Assembly: GCF_007097265.1 (NCBI RefSeq) | Contig: NZ_VJZP01000005.1 | Location: 92,736 to 156,735 of the forward strand | Direction: 5' to 3' | DNA from: Flavobacterium gawalongense | Lineage (GTDB): Bacteria > Bacteroidota > Bacteroidia > Flavobacteriales > Flavobacteriaceae | Length of the DNA stretch: 64,000 bases | Part shown: positions 8,229-16,463 of the stretch, piece after piece | Layout of the letters: the number at the start of each line of letters is the position of its first letter | Position numbering within the stretch: the first letter of the stretch is position 1 | Position numbers and translations under genes: made by a program | Notes under the pieces: generated by a model | The model's database searches: none | What the model was told of the DNA's origin: nothing | Seen by the model: the letters and a program-made list of their open reading frames with translations, nothing else

Positions 8229-10799
8229 ATGGCAGGAAAGAAAATTTTTAATACGCAAGATTTAGTTTTAAAAGTAAATGACAAAAATTACGACCCAATA
8301 AAATATCCTTTGGATGAATGGGAAAGATTTTTAGATATACTTTGTAGTAATAGAGATTATCAAAAAGAAGCAATTAAAACAGCTATACATTATTTGATTT
8401 CTACCAAATACAACACGATTGAAGATTTGGTAAAAGAAAACTACAAAGCAAACGACCAATTACAATTAAGATACAAAACGGAAAACGAATATTTAAAGAA
8501 AATTCAGTTGCCTAATAAACTTTCTGCTTGCATAGATTTAGCAACAGGAACAGGAAAAAGTTTTGTAATGTATGGCATTGCACAAATTGCATTAGGTTTA
8601 GGGATTGTAGATAAAGTTCTGGTTTTGGGGCCGCCAAGTTTAACTATTGAAAGAGAATTAACTAAAAAATTTACCGAGCTTTCAATAGATACGAATTTAA
8701 AAAATGCTATTCCACCAAGTGCAAAAGTTAGTAATCCAACAATCATAAACGCTGACCAAACCATTAAAGATGGGTGTATCGCTATTGAAAACATAAACGC
8801 AGTTTATTCAAAAACAGGTTCATCTATTTTTGATAGTTTAGCATTTGGTAAAGGCGAAAGATGTTTAGTTTTAAATGATGAAGTGCATCACGCATACAAC
8901 AAAGTAGAAGGAACTACTAACGAAAGTAAGAGCATCAAAAAATGGAAAGAATTTTTGTTGGATGCAACTTATCAATTCAAATACATTTTAGGTTTTACAG
9001 GAACTTCCTACATTGACAATGATTATTTTAATGATGTTATTTATAGATATTCTTTGCGTTCTGCTGTAGAAAATCGTTTCGTAAAAAGCATAAATTATGT
9101 AGTGGAAAACGAAGATAGTAACGAAAATGAGAAGTTTCAAAAAATATTACAAAACCATAAACTTAACAAAGCAAAATATTCTAATCTAAAACCATTAACA
9201 ATTTTAATTACAAAAGATATTAAAATTGCTAAACAGCTTAAAACGAGATTGGTAGAATTTTTATGCGAAAAAGGCGAAGGTTCTGAAGAATATTTGAACA
9301 ATGAAAAAATTTTATTAGTAACTTCTGATAAAGACCATAAAGCAAATGTTTTAAAACTTCCTTATGTTGATAGCAAAGATGAGCCAATAGAATGGATTAT
9401 TTCTGTAGCTATGCTTACTGAAGGTTGGGACGTGAAAAATGTTTTTCAAATTGTGCCAATGGAAGAAAAAGCGTTTAATTCGAAACTTCTTATTGCACAG
9501 GTTTTAGGTAGAGGTTTGCGTATTCCAAACGGCTATCCAAATGCAGAAGTAATAGTATTTAATCACGACAAATGGGGTGAAAGAATAAAAGATTTAGTAG
9601 AGGAAATTTTGGAAATGGAAACCAAAATTAAGAATAGCTCTATTGTTGATGGAGATAGGGCAGATTTTCATTTTGCATTACATAATTTAGACTACACAAA
9701 AGAAAAGAGAGAAGTTGATGTTGAAAAAGAAACAGAAGTTTTTAATTATAAAGATTATATCACTTTTGTAGCTGAAACTTTTGAACATAAAACTGATACA
9801 AAGTTTGTGAAAATTGGTGATAAAGAATATAAAATGACTTATGATATCGAAAAAGAAAATTTTTTAGTATCAGATATTATCAGTAAAATATATGATGAAT
9901 TTCAAATTAGAAAACTTGAAGGAATTATTTTAAAACTCAATGAAACGGAATACACAAGCGAAAATTTACCAAGCAAAGAAGTAATTGAGCAAGTAATTAG
10001 AAACTCAATGGAAAAAGTTGGTATGCAAGGAGGTTTTTTGGGCAAAAAAAACAGGCAAGCCGTTTTTTCTGCTTTCAATACTTTACTTCGCAAAAAACCC
10101 AAAAGTATAATTTTAACAAGAATACCTAACTCAATAATTGAAGTAAGAACAGAAAACAGAGAACACGAAAGCGTATCGGTTTTGAGTTTAAAAAGTGATT
10201 CAACAGTTTTTTATTCTGATGATTATGAAAATGAAATTGTAATTCAAGACTCTTTAATTGCATTTGCAGAAATCAAAGAAGATTTATCTTTGCCTCGTTC
10301 TGCGTTTGCAGAAAGTACAAATAAATTTCTATTTAAAACGCCTATTGATTTAGTTTTTACTTCAAGAGAACCTGAAAGAAAATTTGTTAGCGAATTGGTA
10401 AAAAAAGACAATGCAAGTAAATTAACAAGTTGGATGAAATCTAAAAATCAAAGTTTTTATTCTATAGAATATTCATACACAAAAGGAAGTCATACAAGCA
10501 GTCATTTTTTTAACCCCGACTTTTTCATCTATTTTAAAAAAGATGATTTTCAATATATTTCAGTTGTAGAAATAAAGTCGGACAATGACAATAGCGATGA
10601 AAACAAAGCAAAAAACAGGTATGCGGCTGAGCATTTTAATGAATTAAACAAACAACTTGAAGAAAAAGATATAAAGCAGAAGTATTTATTTAACTTTTTA
10701 AGCCCAACAAATTACAGTGACTATTTTACCTATTTGAGAGATGAAAGATTAATTAAAGGTAAATTTAAAAGTGAATTAGATTTATTGTTGGAAGTATAA
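8229..10799 (+). CDS. Type III-like restriction enzyme, helicase-nuclease subunit (Res)
   Basis: An 856-residue superfamily 2 helicase with a nuclease domain. Walker A is ATGTGKSFVM near residue 105. The DExH-like box is LNDEVHHAY near 215, motif III is GFTGTSY near 257, and motif VI is QVLGRGLRIP near 423. A C-terminal PD-(D/E)XK nuclease follows: NPDFFIYF near 762 and VVEIKSDND near 780. Res enzymes translocate or diffuse on DNA after recognition by Mod and cut when sites collide. All motifs are present, so the enzyme looks intact. Its 3' end faces a broken hipA tail on the other strand. Confidence 0.9.
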   Translation: MAGKKIFNTQDLVLKVNDKNYDPIKYPLDEWERFLDILCSNRDYQKEAIKTAIHYLISTKYNTIEDLVKENYKANDQLQLRYKTENEYLKKIQLPNKLSACIDLATGTGKSFVMYGIAQIALGLGIVDKVLVLGPPSLTIERELTKKFTELSIDTNLKNAIPPSAKVSNPTIINADQTIKDGCIAIENINAVYSKTGSSIFDSLAFGKGERCLVLNDEVHHAYNKVEGTTNESKSIKKWKEFLLDATYQFKYILGFTGTSYIDNDYFNDVIYRYSLRSAVENRFVKSINYVVENEDSNENEKFQKILQNHKLNKAKYSNLKPLTILITKDIKIAKQLKTRLVEFLCEKGEGSEEYLNNEKILLVTSDKDHKANVLKLPYVDSKDEPIEWIISVAMLTEGWDVKNVFQIVPMEEKAFNSKLLIAQVLGRGLRIPNGYPNAEVIVFNHDKWGERIKDLVEEILEMETKIKNSSIVDGDRADFHFALHNLDYTKEKREVDVEKETEVFNYKDYITFVAETFEHKTDTKFVKIGDKEYKMTYDIEKENFLVSDIISKIYDEFQIRKLEGIILKLNETEYTSENLPSKEVIEQVIRNSMEKVGMQGGFLGKKNRQAVFSAFNTLLRKKPKSIILTRIPNSIIEVRTENREHESVSVLSLKSDSTVFYSDDYENEIVIQDSLIAFAEIKEDLSLPRSAFAESTNKFLFKTPIDLVFTSREPERKFVSELVKKDNASKLTSWMKSKNQSFYSIEYSYTKGSHTSSHFFNPDFFIYFKKDDFQYISVVEIKSDNDNSDENKAKNRYAAEHFNELNKQLEEKDIKQKYLFNFLSPTNYSDYFTYLRDERLIKGKFKSELDLLLEV

Positions 10800-10838
10800 A
10801 AACTTTGCAACTCTAAAAACCTTCAACCGCAACAACTG

Positions 10839-11078
10839 TTACGTTATTTTTTCGATTTTAGTACCCCTATAAGAACTTACATTGCTATTTTTTGCATATT
10901 GTTTCCAATTGGCAACTGCCCTCTTGAACTTCAGTTATAATTTCTTCGGTTTTTTCAATCCAAAAATAGCTGCCAATTCCAGTAAATGAGTTTGATTAGG
11001 ATTTTGATATTCGCCAGCAAAACTAGTGCTGTGCCAGCCTTTGGAAGAACTAGAGAATGTTAAATCATAAGCGGGTGC
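10839..11078 (-). pseudogene. hipA C-terminal remnant, frameshifted and truncated
   Basis: Read on the minus strand from 11078, the DNA encodes FAPAYDLTFSSSSKGWHSTS, then FAGEYQNPNQTHLLELAAIF. This resembles the C-terminal region of HipA-family serine/threonine kinase toxins (PAYDLT, AGE..NP, LL.LA..FG). After GLKKPKK the frame hits TAA. A neighbouring frame reads EIITEVQ, and the original frame then continues RAVANWKQYAKNSNV to a stop at 10839, so an indel broke the gene. The N-terminal kinase part is missing: the sequence ends exactly where the rnhA fragment begins. It is the relic of a former toxin gene, not a functional product. Confidence 0.7.
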
Positions 11079-11265
11079 AAATTCCGATTTGTGGAAACGT
11101 TTTCTGGTTGTTTATAGAAAACACAAAGTCGATTTCACATGGATAAAAGGACACAATAACCATGTTCAAAACGAAAGATGCGATGCGTTAGCAGTTATGG
11201 CTTCGATGCAAAAGCAACTTTCTGTTGATGCTTTTTATGAAAAAGAAGAAGGAAATTTATTGTAA
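11079..11265 (+). pseudogene. Duplicated 3' fragment of rnhA
   Basis: 187 bases collinear with the end of rnhA (5034-5220), with 13 substitutions and no gaps. Most changes are at third positions; four change residues (N117D, K119T, E135A, K158N by rnhA numbering). It encodes residues from about Asn100 to the stop, including catalytic Asp134 but not Asp11, Glu51 or Asp74, so it cannot be active. It directly adjoins the hipA remnant upstream. Downstream it leads into the PfkB-kinase promoter region, suggesting it is the original rnhA end displaced by insertion of the 5-11 kb block. The 222 bases from 11266 to 11487 hold no gene that I can see. Confidence 0.88.
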
Positions 11266-11487
11266 AGATTTGTAATTCAGTGCAATAAATTGGCAAAACT
11301 TTACGATTGAGACCCTTTGCAACTTTACAACTTATAAACTATCTTTGCGCCTTAATTCGAAACACATAAAATGAAATGAGCTTAACATGGTTTTTTTATA
11401 AATATCAAATGTTAATAAGCGACTCGAACTTTTGTGAACAGGCGAAGCAATTCCATATTCCTTTAAAAAAGAAAATAATATCTACGT

Positions 11488-12411
11488 ATGAATAAATTAT
11501 TGATTGTTGGAACTGTAGCTTTTGACGCAATTGAAACTCCTTTTGCAAAAACAGATAAAATCTTAGGCGGCGCAGCAACATACATCGGACTCTCAGCTTC
11601 TTATTTCAATTTGCAATCGGCGATAGTTTCTATAGTTGGCGATGATTTTCCACAAGAATATTTAGATTTATTAACAGCAAGAAACATAGATATTTCTGGT
11701 CTTGAAGTTGTAAAAGGCGGGAAAACTTTCTTTTGGAGCGGTCGTTACCATAACGATTTAAATTCAAGGGATACATTAGACACTCAATTAAACGTTTTGG
11801 CAGACTTTCAGCCAAAAGTTCCTCAAAATTTTAAAGATTCTGACGTAGTGATGTTAGGAAACTTGCATCCATTAGTACAGAGCAGTGTTTTAGACCAAAT
11901 GGAAACACAACCTAAATTAGTGGTTTTGGATACTATGAATTTTTGGATGGATTGTGCTTTACCGGAATTATTGGATGTAATTAAACGTATAGATGTAATT
12001 ACCATAAATGATGAAGAAGCAAGACAACTTTCGGGAGAATATTCTTTAGTGAAAGCTGCTGCAAAAATTCATACCATGGGACCAAAATACGTGGTGATTA
12101 AAAAAGGAGAACACGGAGCTTTATTGTTTCATGACAAAGAAGTTTTCTTTGCTCCGGCATTGCCTTTAGAAGAAGTTTTTGATCCAACAGGAGCAGGAGA
12201 CACTTTTGCAGGTGGATTTGCAGGATTTATTACGCAGAGTGAAAATATTTCATTCGAAAACATGAAAAACGCGATCATCTATGGTTCTAATTTAGCTTCA
12301 TTTTGTGTGGAGAAATTTGGAACAGAAAGAATGATTGATTTAGATAAAGAAGAAGTTTTGTCAAGATTGAAACAATTCAAATCATTGACACAATTTGATA
12401 TAGAATTATAA
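11488..12411 (+). CDS. PfkB/ribokinase-family sugar kinase
   Basis: A 307-residue carbohydrate kinase. The N-terminal GGAATYIGLSAS is the family's first glycine-rich signature. DPTGAGDTFAGGFAGF near residue 230 is the second signature, holding the catalytic Asp in GAGD. The substrate is not determined; ribose, adenosine or another sugar or nucleoside are all possible. It is followed by a strong terminator and then by a PurF-like gene. If the 5-11 kb block is removed, it would lie directly after rnhA. Confidence 0.88.
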   Translation: MNKLLIVGTVAFDAIETPFAKTDKILGGAATYIGLSASYFNLQSAIVSIVGDDFPQEYLDLLTARNIDISGLEVVKGGKTFFWSGRYHNDLNSRDTLDTQLNVLADFQPKVPQNFKDSDVVMLGNLHPLVQSSVLDQMETQPKLVVLDTMNFWMDCALPELLDVIKRIDVITINDEEARQLSGEYSLVKAAAKIHTMGPKYVVIKKGEHGALLFHDKEVFFAPALPLEEVFDPTGAGDTFAGGFAGFITQSENISFENMKNAIIYGSNLASFCVEKFGTERMIDLDKEEVLSRLKQFKSLTQFDIEL

Positions 12412-12416
12412 TGCTT

Positions 12417-12441
12417 AAACCTCGGAAACGAGGTTTTTTTT
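12417..12441 (+). terminator. Intrinsic terminator of the PfkB-family kinase
   Basis: AAACCTCG-GAAA-CGAGGTTT followed by a T-run begins about 6 bases after the stop codon. The stem of eight base pairs with a GNRA-like loop and eight T residues is a clear rho-independent terminator. Confidence 0.88.
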
Positions 12442-12553
12442 AAAATAATATTGGCAAGAAATTACAGGATTTAATTTTTGGTCTAATTATGGATGTTCTT
12501 TTAAGAACAATAATTAGTGTATACCAACAAACACAACAACAAACAACAACACA

Positions 12554-14452
12554 ATGAGCGACGCTTTACAACACGAATGTGGAATAGCCCTAGTTAGACT
12601 ACTCAAACCGCTTGAATTTTACAAAGAAAAATACGGAACTGCTTTCTACGGAATACAAAAAATGTATCTCCTGATGGAAAAGCAACACAATCGCGGGCAA
12701 GACGGAGCAGGTTTTGCAAGTATAAAATTAGATGTTGAGCCGGGAGAACGTTACATAAGTCGTGTGCGATCCAATCATGCACAACCTATTCAAGATGTTT
12801 TTGCGCAGATAAATGACAGAATAAATGAAGAAATGGCAGCTCATCCGGAATATGCGGATGATGTTGCTCTTCAAAAAGCAAATATTCCATACATAGGCGA
12901 ATTGTTTTTGGGACATGTTCGTTATGGAACTTTTGGGAAAAACAGTATTGAAAGTGTTCATCCATTTTTACGTCAGAATAACTGGATGCACAGAAACCTG
13001 ATTTTGGCTGGAAACTTCAACATGACTAATGTTAAAGAGCTTTTTCAAAGTCTAATTGAATTAGGTCAGCATCCAAAAGAAATGGCGGATACAGTTACCG
13101 TAATGGAAAAAATCGGACATTTTCTGGATAATGCAGTAACTGACTTGTACCAAGAATGTAAAAATAATGGCTTAACTAAAAGAGAAGCCTCACCGGTAAT
13201 TGCAGAAAAATTAGATGTTGCAAAAATTTTGACCCGAGCATCTAAAAATTTAGATGGTGGTTATGCTATGGCAGGACTTTTGGGACACGGAGATTCATTT
13301 GTATTTAGAGATCCGGCAGGAATACGTCCCGCTTATTTTTATCAAGATGATGAAGTCGTGGTTGTTGCTTCTGAAAGACCGGTTATACAAACCGTTTTCA
13401 ATGTGCCTTTCGAAAAAGTACAAGAAATAGACCCAGGGAGTGCATTAATAATTAAGAAGAACGGAACTGTTTCCATGAAGGAAATTCTTCCGCCAACAGT
13501 TAAAAAAGCATGTTCATTTGAGCGTATTTATTTTTCAAGAGGAAGTGATGCTGAAATTTATCAAGAAAGAAAAAATTTAGGAAAACTTATTTTGCCTGCC
13601 GTTTTGGAAGCCATTGACGAAGATACGGACAATACCGTTTTCTCTTACATTCCAAATACTGCTGAAACTTCCTTTTACGGATTAGTTGAAGCGGCTCAAG
13701 ATTTTTTAAATCAAAGAAAGAACAATTACATTCTTGAAAATAGAAATACCTTAACTAAGGATTCTTTACAAGAATTACTTTCGGTAAAAATCCGTACGGA
13801 GAAAGTAGCTATTAAAGATGCAAAACTAAGAACATTTATTACTGAAGACAGTAGTCGAGATGACTTAGTGGCCCATGTTTATGATGTTACTTACGGAGTT
13901 ATCAAACCAACAGACAATTTGGTAATTATTGATGATAGTATTGTGCGTGGAACAACGTTGAAAATGAGTATCATTAAAATGATGGATCGTTTGAATCCAA
14001 AACGAATTGTAATCGTTTCATCAGCACCTCAAATTAGATATCCTGATTGTTACGGAATTGATATGGCTAAACTGGAAGGTTTGGTAGCATTTAAGGCGGC
14101 ATTAGAATTGTTAAAGGAAAGAGACTTGTATCACATTGTTGATGAAGTGTATTTGAAATGTAAAGCACAGGAAAACTATATAGACAGTGAAGTCGTGAAT
14201 TATGTAACGGCAATTTATGAGCCTTTTCAACCGCAAGAAGTTTCAAATAAAATTGCTGAAATGTTAAGCTCACCTGAAATAAAAGCTGAAGTGAAAATAA
14301 TATTTCAAACAGTAGAAGATTTGCATATTGCTTGTCCGAAAAATTTAGGAGATTGGTATTTCACTGGAGATTATCCTACACCTGGAGGAAATAGAGTGGT
14401 GAATCGAGCATTTATGAATTTTTATGAAGGAAAAGATGCGAGAGCATACTAA
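12554..14452 (+). CDS. Amidophosphoribosyltransferase-like (PurF-related) protein
   Basis: A 632-residue two-domain protein. The N-terminal class II glutaminase domain has Cys9 in HECGIALV, then QHNRGQDGAGF and GHVRYGTFG. The C-terminal phosphoribosyltransferase domain has the PRPP loop VIIDDSIVRGTTLK near residue 460. PurF makes phosphoribosylamine from PRPP and glutamine. This protein is over 100 residues longer than ordinary PurF (about 500). Its nucleophile is preceded by eight residues rather than only a Met or short propeptide. It may be a Bacteroidota PurF paralogue rather than the main purine enzyme. Neighbours are a sugar kinase upstream and a superoxide dismutase on the other strand. 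Confidence 0.85.
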   Translation: MSDALQHECGIALVRLLKPLEFYKEKYGTAFYGIQKMYLLMEKQHNRGQDGAGFASIKLDVEPGERYISRVRSNHAQPIQDVFAQINDRINEEMAAHPEYADDVALQKANIPYIGELFLGHVRYGTFGKNSIESVHPFLRQNNWMHRNLILAGNFNMTNVKELFQSLIELGQHPKEMADTVTVMEKIGHFLDNAVTDLYQECKNNGLTKREASPVIAEKLDVAKILTRASKNLDGGYAMAGLLGHGDSFVFRDPAGIRPAYFYQDDEVVVVASERPVIQTVFNVPFEKVQEIDPGSALIIKKNGTVSMKEILPPTVKKACSFERIYFSRGSDAEIYQERKNLGKLILPAVLEAIDEDTDNTVFSYIPNTAETSFYGLVEAAQDFLNQRKNNYILENRNTLTKDSLQELLSVKIRTEKVAIKDAKLRTFITEDSSRDDLVAHVYDVTYGVIKPTDNLVIIDDSIVRGTTLKMSIIKMMDRLNPKRIVIVSSAPQIRYPDCYGIDMAKLEGLVAFKAALELLKERDLYHIVDEVYLKCKAQENYIDSEVVNYVTAIYEPFQPQEVSNKIAEMLSSPEIKAEVKIIFQTVEDLHIACPKNLGDWYFTGDYPTPGGNRVVNRAFMNFYEGKDARAY

Positions 14453-14582
14453 TAATTGAGCAAATTTAGTTCTTAATCGGTTTTATGTGTTGTTTATCTA
14501 ATTTATTTGTTTTGATTAAATAACTGCTATAAATTTGAATCACCATAACATTAGTAGGTTAAGTTTATGGTAGATTTGGGGC

Positions 14583-14613
14583 AAAAAGGGTGGAAGAAAT
14601 TCCACCTTTTTTA
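14583..14613 (+). terminator. Intrinsic terminator after the PurF-like gene
   Basis: AAGGGTGGA and TCCACCTTTT pair around AGAAAT and are followed by a T-rich tract. It lies about 130 bp after the stop codon; the bases between hold no gene. Confidence 0.7.
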
Positions 14614-14643
14614 TTGGAATAAAGTCAAGGATTTTTTAGATAA

Positions 14644-14690
14644 TGAATAAAAAAATAGACGAACAAACTTTAAAAAGTCTATCCGTCTAT
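14644..14690 (-). terminator. Possible terminator of superoxide dismutase
   Basis: On the minus strand ATAGACG and CGTCTAT flank a loop of about 23 bases with internal pairing potential and are followed by seven T residues. It lies about 30 bp beyond the sod stop codon. The long loop makes it weaker evidence than the neighbouring plus-strand terminator. Confidence 0.5.
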
Positions 14691-14717
14691 CATCTAAAAA
14701 GTCTATTATCTTTCTGA

Positions 14718-15326
14718 CTATTTCTCTAAAGCATATCTTCTAGCTACTTCCGTCCAGTTAATTACATTGAAAAAAGCTTCGATATAATCGGGTCTTCTGT
14801 TTTGATAATGCAAATAGTAAGCATGCTCCCAAACATCCATTCCTAAAATTGGAGTTCCACCGCAACCTACGCCTGGCATCAAGGGATTATCTTGATTTGG
14901 AGTTCCGCAAACATCCACTTTTCCGCCTTTATGAACACAAAGCCAAGCCCATCCAGAACCAAATTGTGTAACACCAGCTTTAGTGAATTTTGCTTTAAAT
15001 TCTTCAAAAGTTCCAAAAGCAGCTTCGATTGCAATCAATAAATCACCAGTTGGAAGTCCGCCACCGTTTGGTGTCATCACAGTCCAATATAAATTATGAT
15101 TGTAAAAACCACCGCCATTGTTACGAACAGGCATGTTTTTCATGTCAAGATTAATCAAAATATTCTCAATCGTCTTGCCTTCCATGTCCGTGCCTGCAAT
15201 AGCAGCATTCACGTTAGTAATGTAAGCGTTATGATGTTTTGTATGATGAATTTCCATCGTGCGTGCATCAATATAAGGTTCTAATGCGTCATACGCATAA
15301 GGTAATTGTGGTAATTCAAAAGCCAT
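14718..15326 (-). CDS. sodA: Superoxide dismutase, Mn/Fe family (Mn-type signature)
   Basis: Converts superoxide to oxygen and hydrogen peroxide. The 202-residue protein has the four metal ligands: His in EIHHTKHH, His in FYNHNLYW, and Asp and His in [27 protein letters not shown] and the Gln in [10 protein letters not shown] match the Mn-type pattern rather than the Fe-type AAQ..NH. Cambialistic use of Fe is still possible in this phylum. There is no signal peptide, so it is cytosolic. It is a single gene with its own terminator. Confidence 0.93.
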   Translation of the reverse strand: MAFELPQLPYAYDALEPYIDARTMEIHHTKHHNAYITNVNAAIAGTDMEGKTIENILINLDMKNMPVRNNGGGFYNHNLYWTVMTPNGGGLPTGDLLIAIEAAFGTFEEFKAKFTKAGVTQFGSGWAWLCVHKGGKVDVCGTPNQDNPLMPGVGCGGTPILGMDVWEHAYYLHYQNRRPDYIEAFFNVINWTEVARRYALEK

Positions 15327-15464
15327 AATATGATTGTTTAATGATTAATAAATATTTTTATTCAAATTTATACATTTAAGTTTGGAATCGGAAATTCTAT
15401 TTCGTTATAATTTCATTAAATTAATTGATAGTGTGCTCTTTGGAATTGTAACAGACTTATTTTC

Positions 15465-15618
15465 AGGAGCTGTTTCCTGCTTTCCGCTTCAATCTTTCTA
15501 GTCCTGAACTTGTTTCAGGATCCTGAAACAAGTTCAGGACTAGAAAGGATTTCCACTTTAAACGAAGTTCACTGAACTCCTATGAGAATGAAAGTTTAAG
15601 TGAAGTAATCAGGGCTAA
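15465..15618. repeat. Composite interspersed repeat with a smaller repeat inserted
   Basis: Begins AGGAGCTGTTTCCTGC and ends AATCAGGGCTAA, the same outer sequence as the repeat at 30875-30952. The middle holds a 54-bp palindrome (15494-15547). Its 3' half is interrupted at 15567-15605 by a segment also found, inverted, inside the repeat at 43325-43456. The spacer 15327-15682 contains nothing else that I recognise. Confidence 0.65.
15494..15547. repeat. Perfect 54-bp palindrome
   Basis: The sequence from CTTTCTAGTCCTGAACTTG to CTAGAAAG is identical to its own reverse complement, centred on GGATCC at 15518-15523. It would form a cruciform or a 27-bp RNA hairpin. The inner motif CCTGAA-CTTG-TTCAGG recurs in variant form at 27802-27820. 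Confidence 0.9.
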
Positions 15619-15682
15619 AAAACACTGTTTTCTACAATGCTATTTTGTTTTAAAAACAAAATTTAAGGTTTGAATTATTTTA

Positions 15683-16366
15683 TCAAGATTGTGCCATTGC
15701 CATGCAAATGACACTAATTTTAGCGCCGGGAATTTTCAATAAAGCATGTGAACAAGCTTCTAATGTGGCTCCTGTCGTGATAACATCATCAATTAAAAGG
15801 AAATGTTTATGATGATCTTTTGCTGTAAAGGAAACATCAAAAACAGTTTTGATTCCTTCGGTTCTGCCTAATAAATTTTTCTTCGATTGCGTTTTTGAAT
15901 ACACATTCCGAATTAAAAGAGAATCATTATAAACCAAATTTAAACTCGAAGAAAGTGCTTCGCCAAAGGCGGTAACTTGATTGTATCCTCTTTCTTTTAA
16001 TTTTTTTCTATGAAGAGGAACCGGAATAATTTCATCTACGGATTGTAGCAATTGGATATTTTTTAAATCTTCGGCATACCATTCTCCAACTATTGTTCCT
16101 ATTTCCTCGTGTCCTTTGTATTTCAAATTATGGATGAGCTCTTGGACAATTCCCTTTTTATGAAAATAAAATAATGCTGAGGTGTGTAGTACAGGAATTC
16201 TTCCATAAAACTTTTTGAAAGCATCATTCTCTGGATTCAAATGATGATTCGTCAGCGGAATATCATGCCTGCAAACGGTGCAAATCACATTTTCATTTAG
16301 AACTAAAAAGGAGCTGCAACCGGAACAAACTTTTGGAAAAAATAGATTAATAACGCTTTCAAACAT
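15683..16366 (-). CDS. ComF family protein
   Basis: A 227-residue ComF-type protein. The N-terminal zinc ribbon has two CxxC pairs (VCSGCSS and ICTVCRH, residues about 13-35). The C-terminal phosphoribosyltransferase-like domain has the PRPP-binding loop LLIDDVITTGATLEAC. Relatives take part in DNA uptake or single-strand DNA handling, often with unknown catalytic role. It is divergent from glyS and does not lie in a competence operon here, so the role is uncertain. Confidence 0.88.
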   Translation of the reverse strand: MFESVINLFFPKVCSGCSSFLVLNENVICTVCRHDIPLTNHHLNPENDAFKKFYGRIPVLHTSALFYFHKKGIVQELIHNLKYKGHEEIGTIVGEWYAEDLKNIQLLQSVDEIIPVPLHRKKLKERGYNQVTAFGEALSSSLNLVYNDSLLIRNVYSKTQSKKNLLGRTEGIKTVFDVSFTAKDHHKHFLLIDDVITTGATLEACSHALLKIPGAKISVICMAMAQS

Positions 16367-16463
16367 GTAATCAAGGATTTATTTATAAAAATAGGTAAAT
16401 CAATGCTTCAATCTTTAACAATTTTCTTTTTTTTAAGTTCACTTTTTATATTTTTGCATCATT

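Noticed and set aside
8016..8258. Open frames antisense to the methyltransferase and across its junction with res
   Set aside because: Low-complexity hydrophobic sequence opposite coding DNA; the 3-bp spacing of mod and res leaves no room for another gene.
11079..11265. Treating the second rnhA stretch as a separate functional short gene
   Set aside because: It lacks three of the four catalytic acidic residues, has no start codon of its own, and is the collinear 3' end of the upstream gene.
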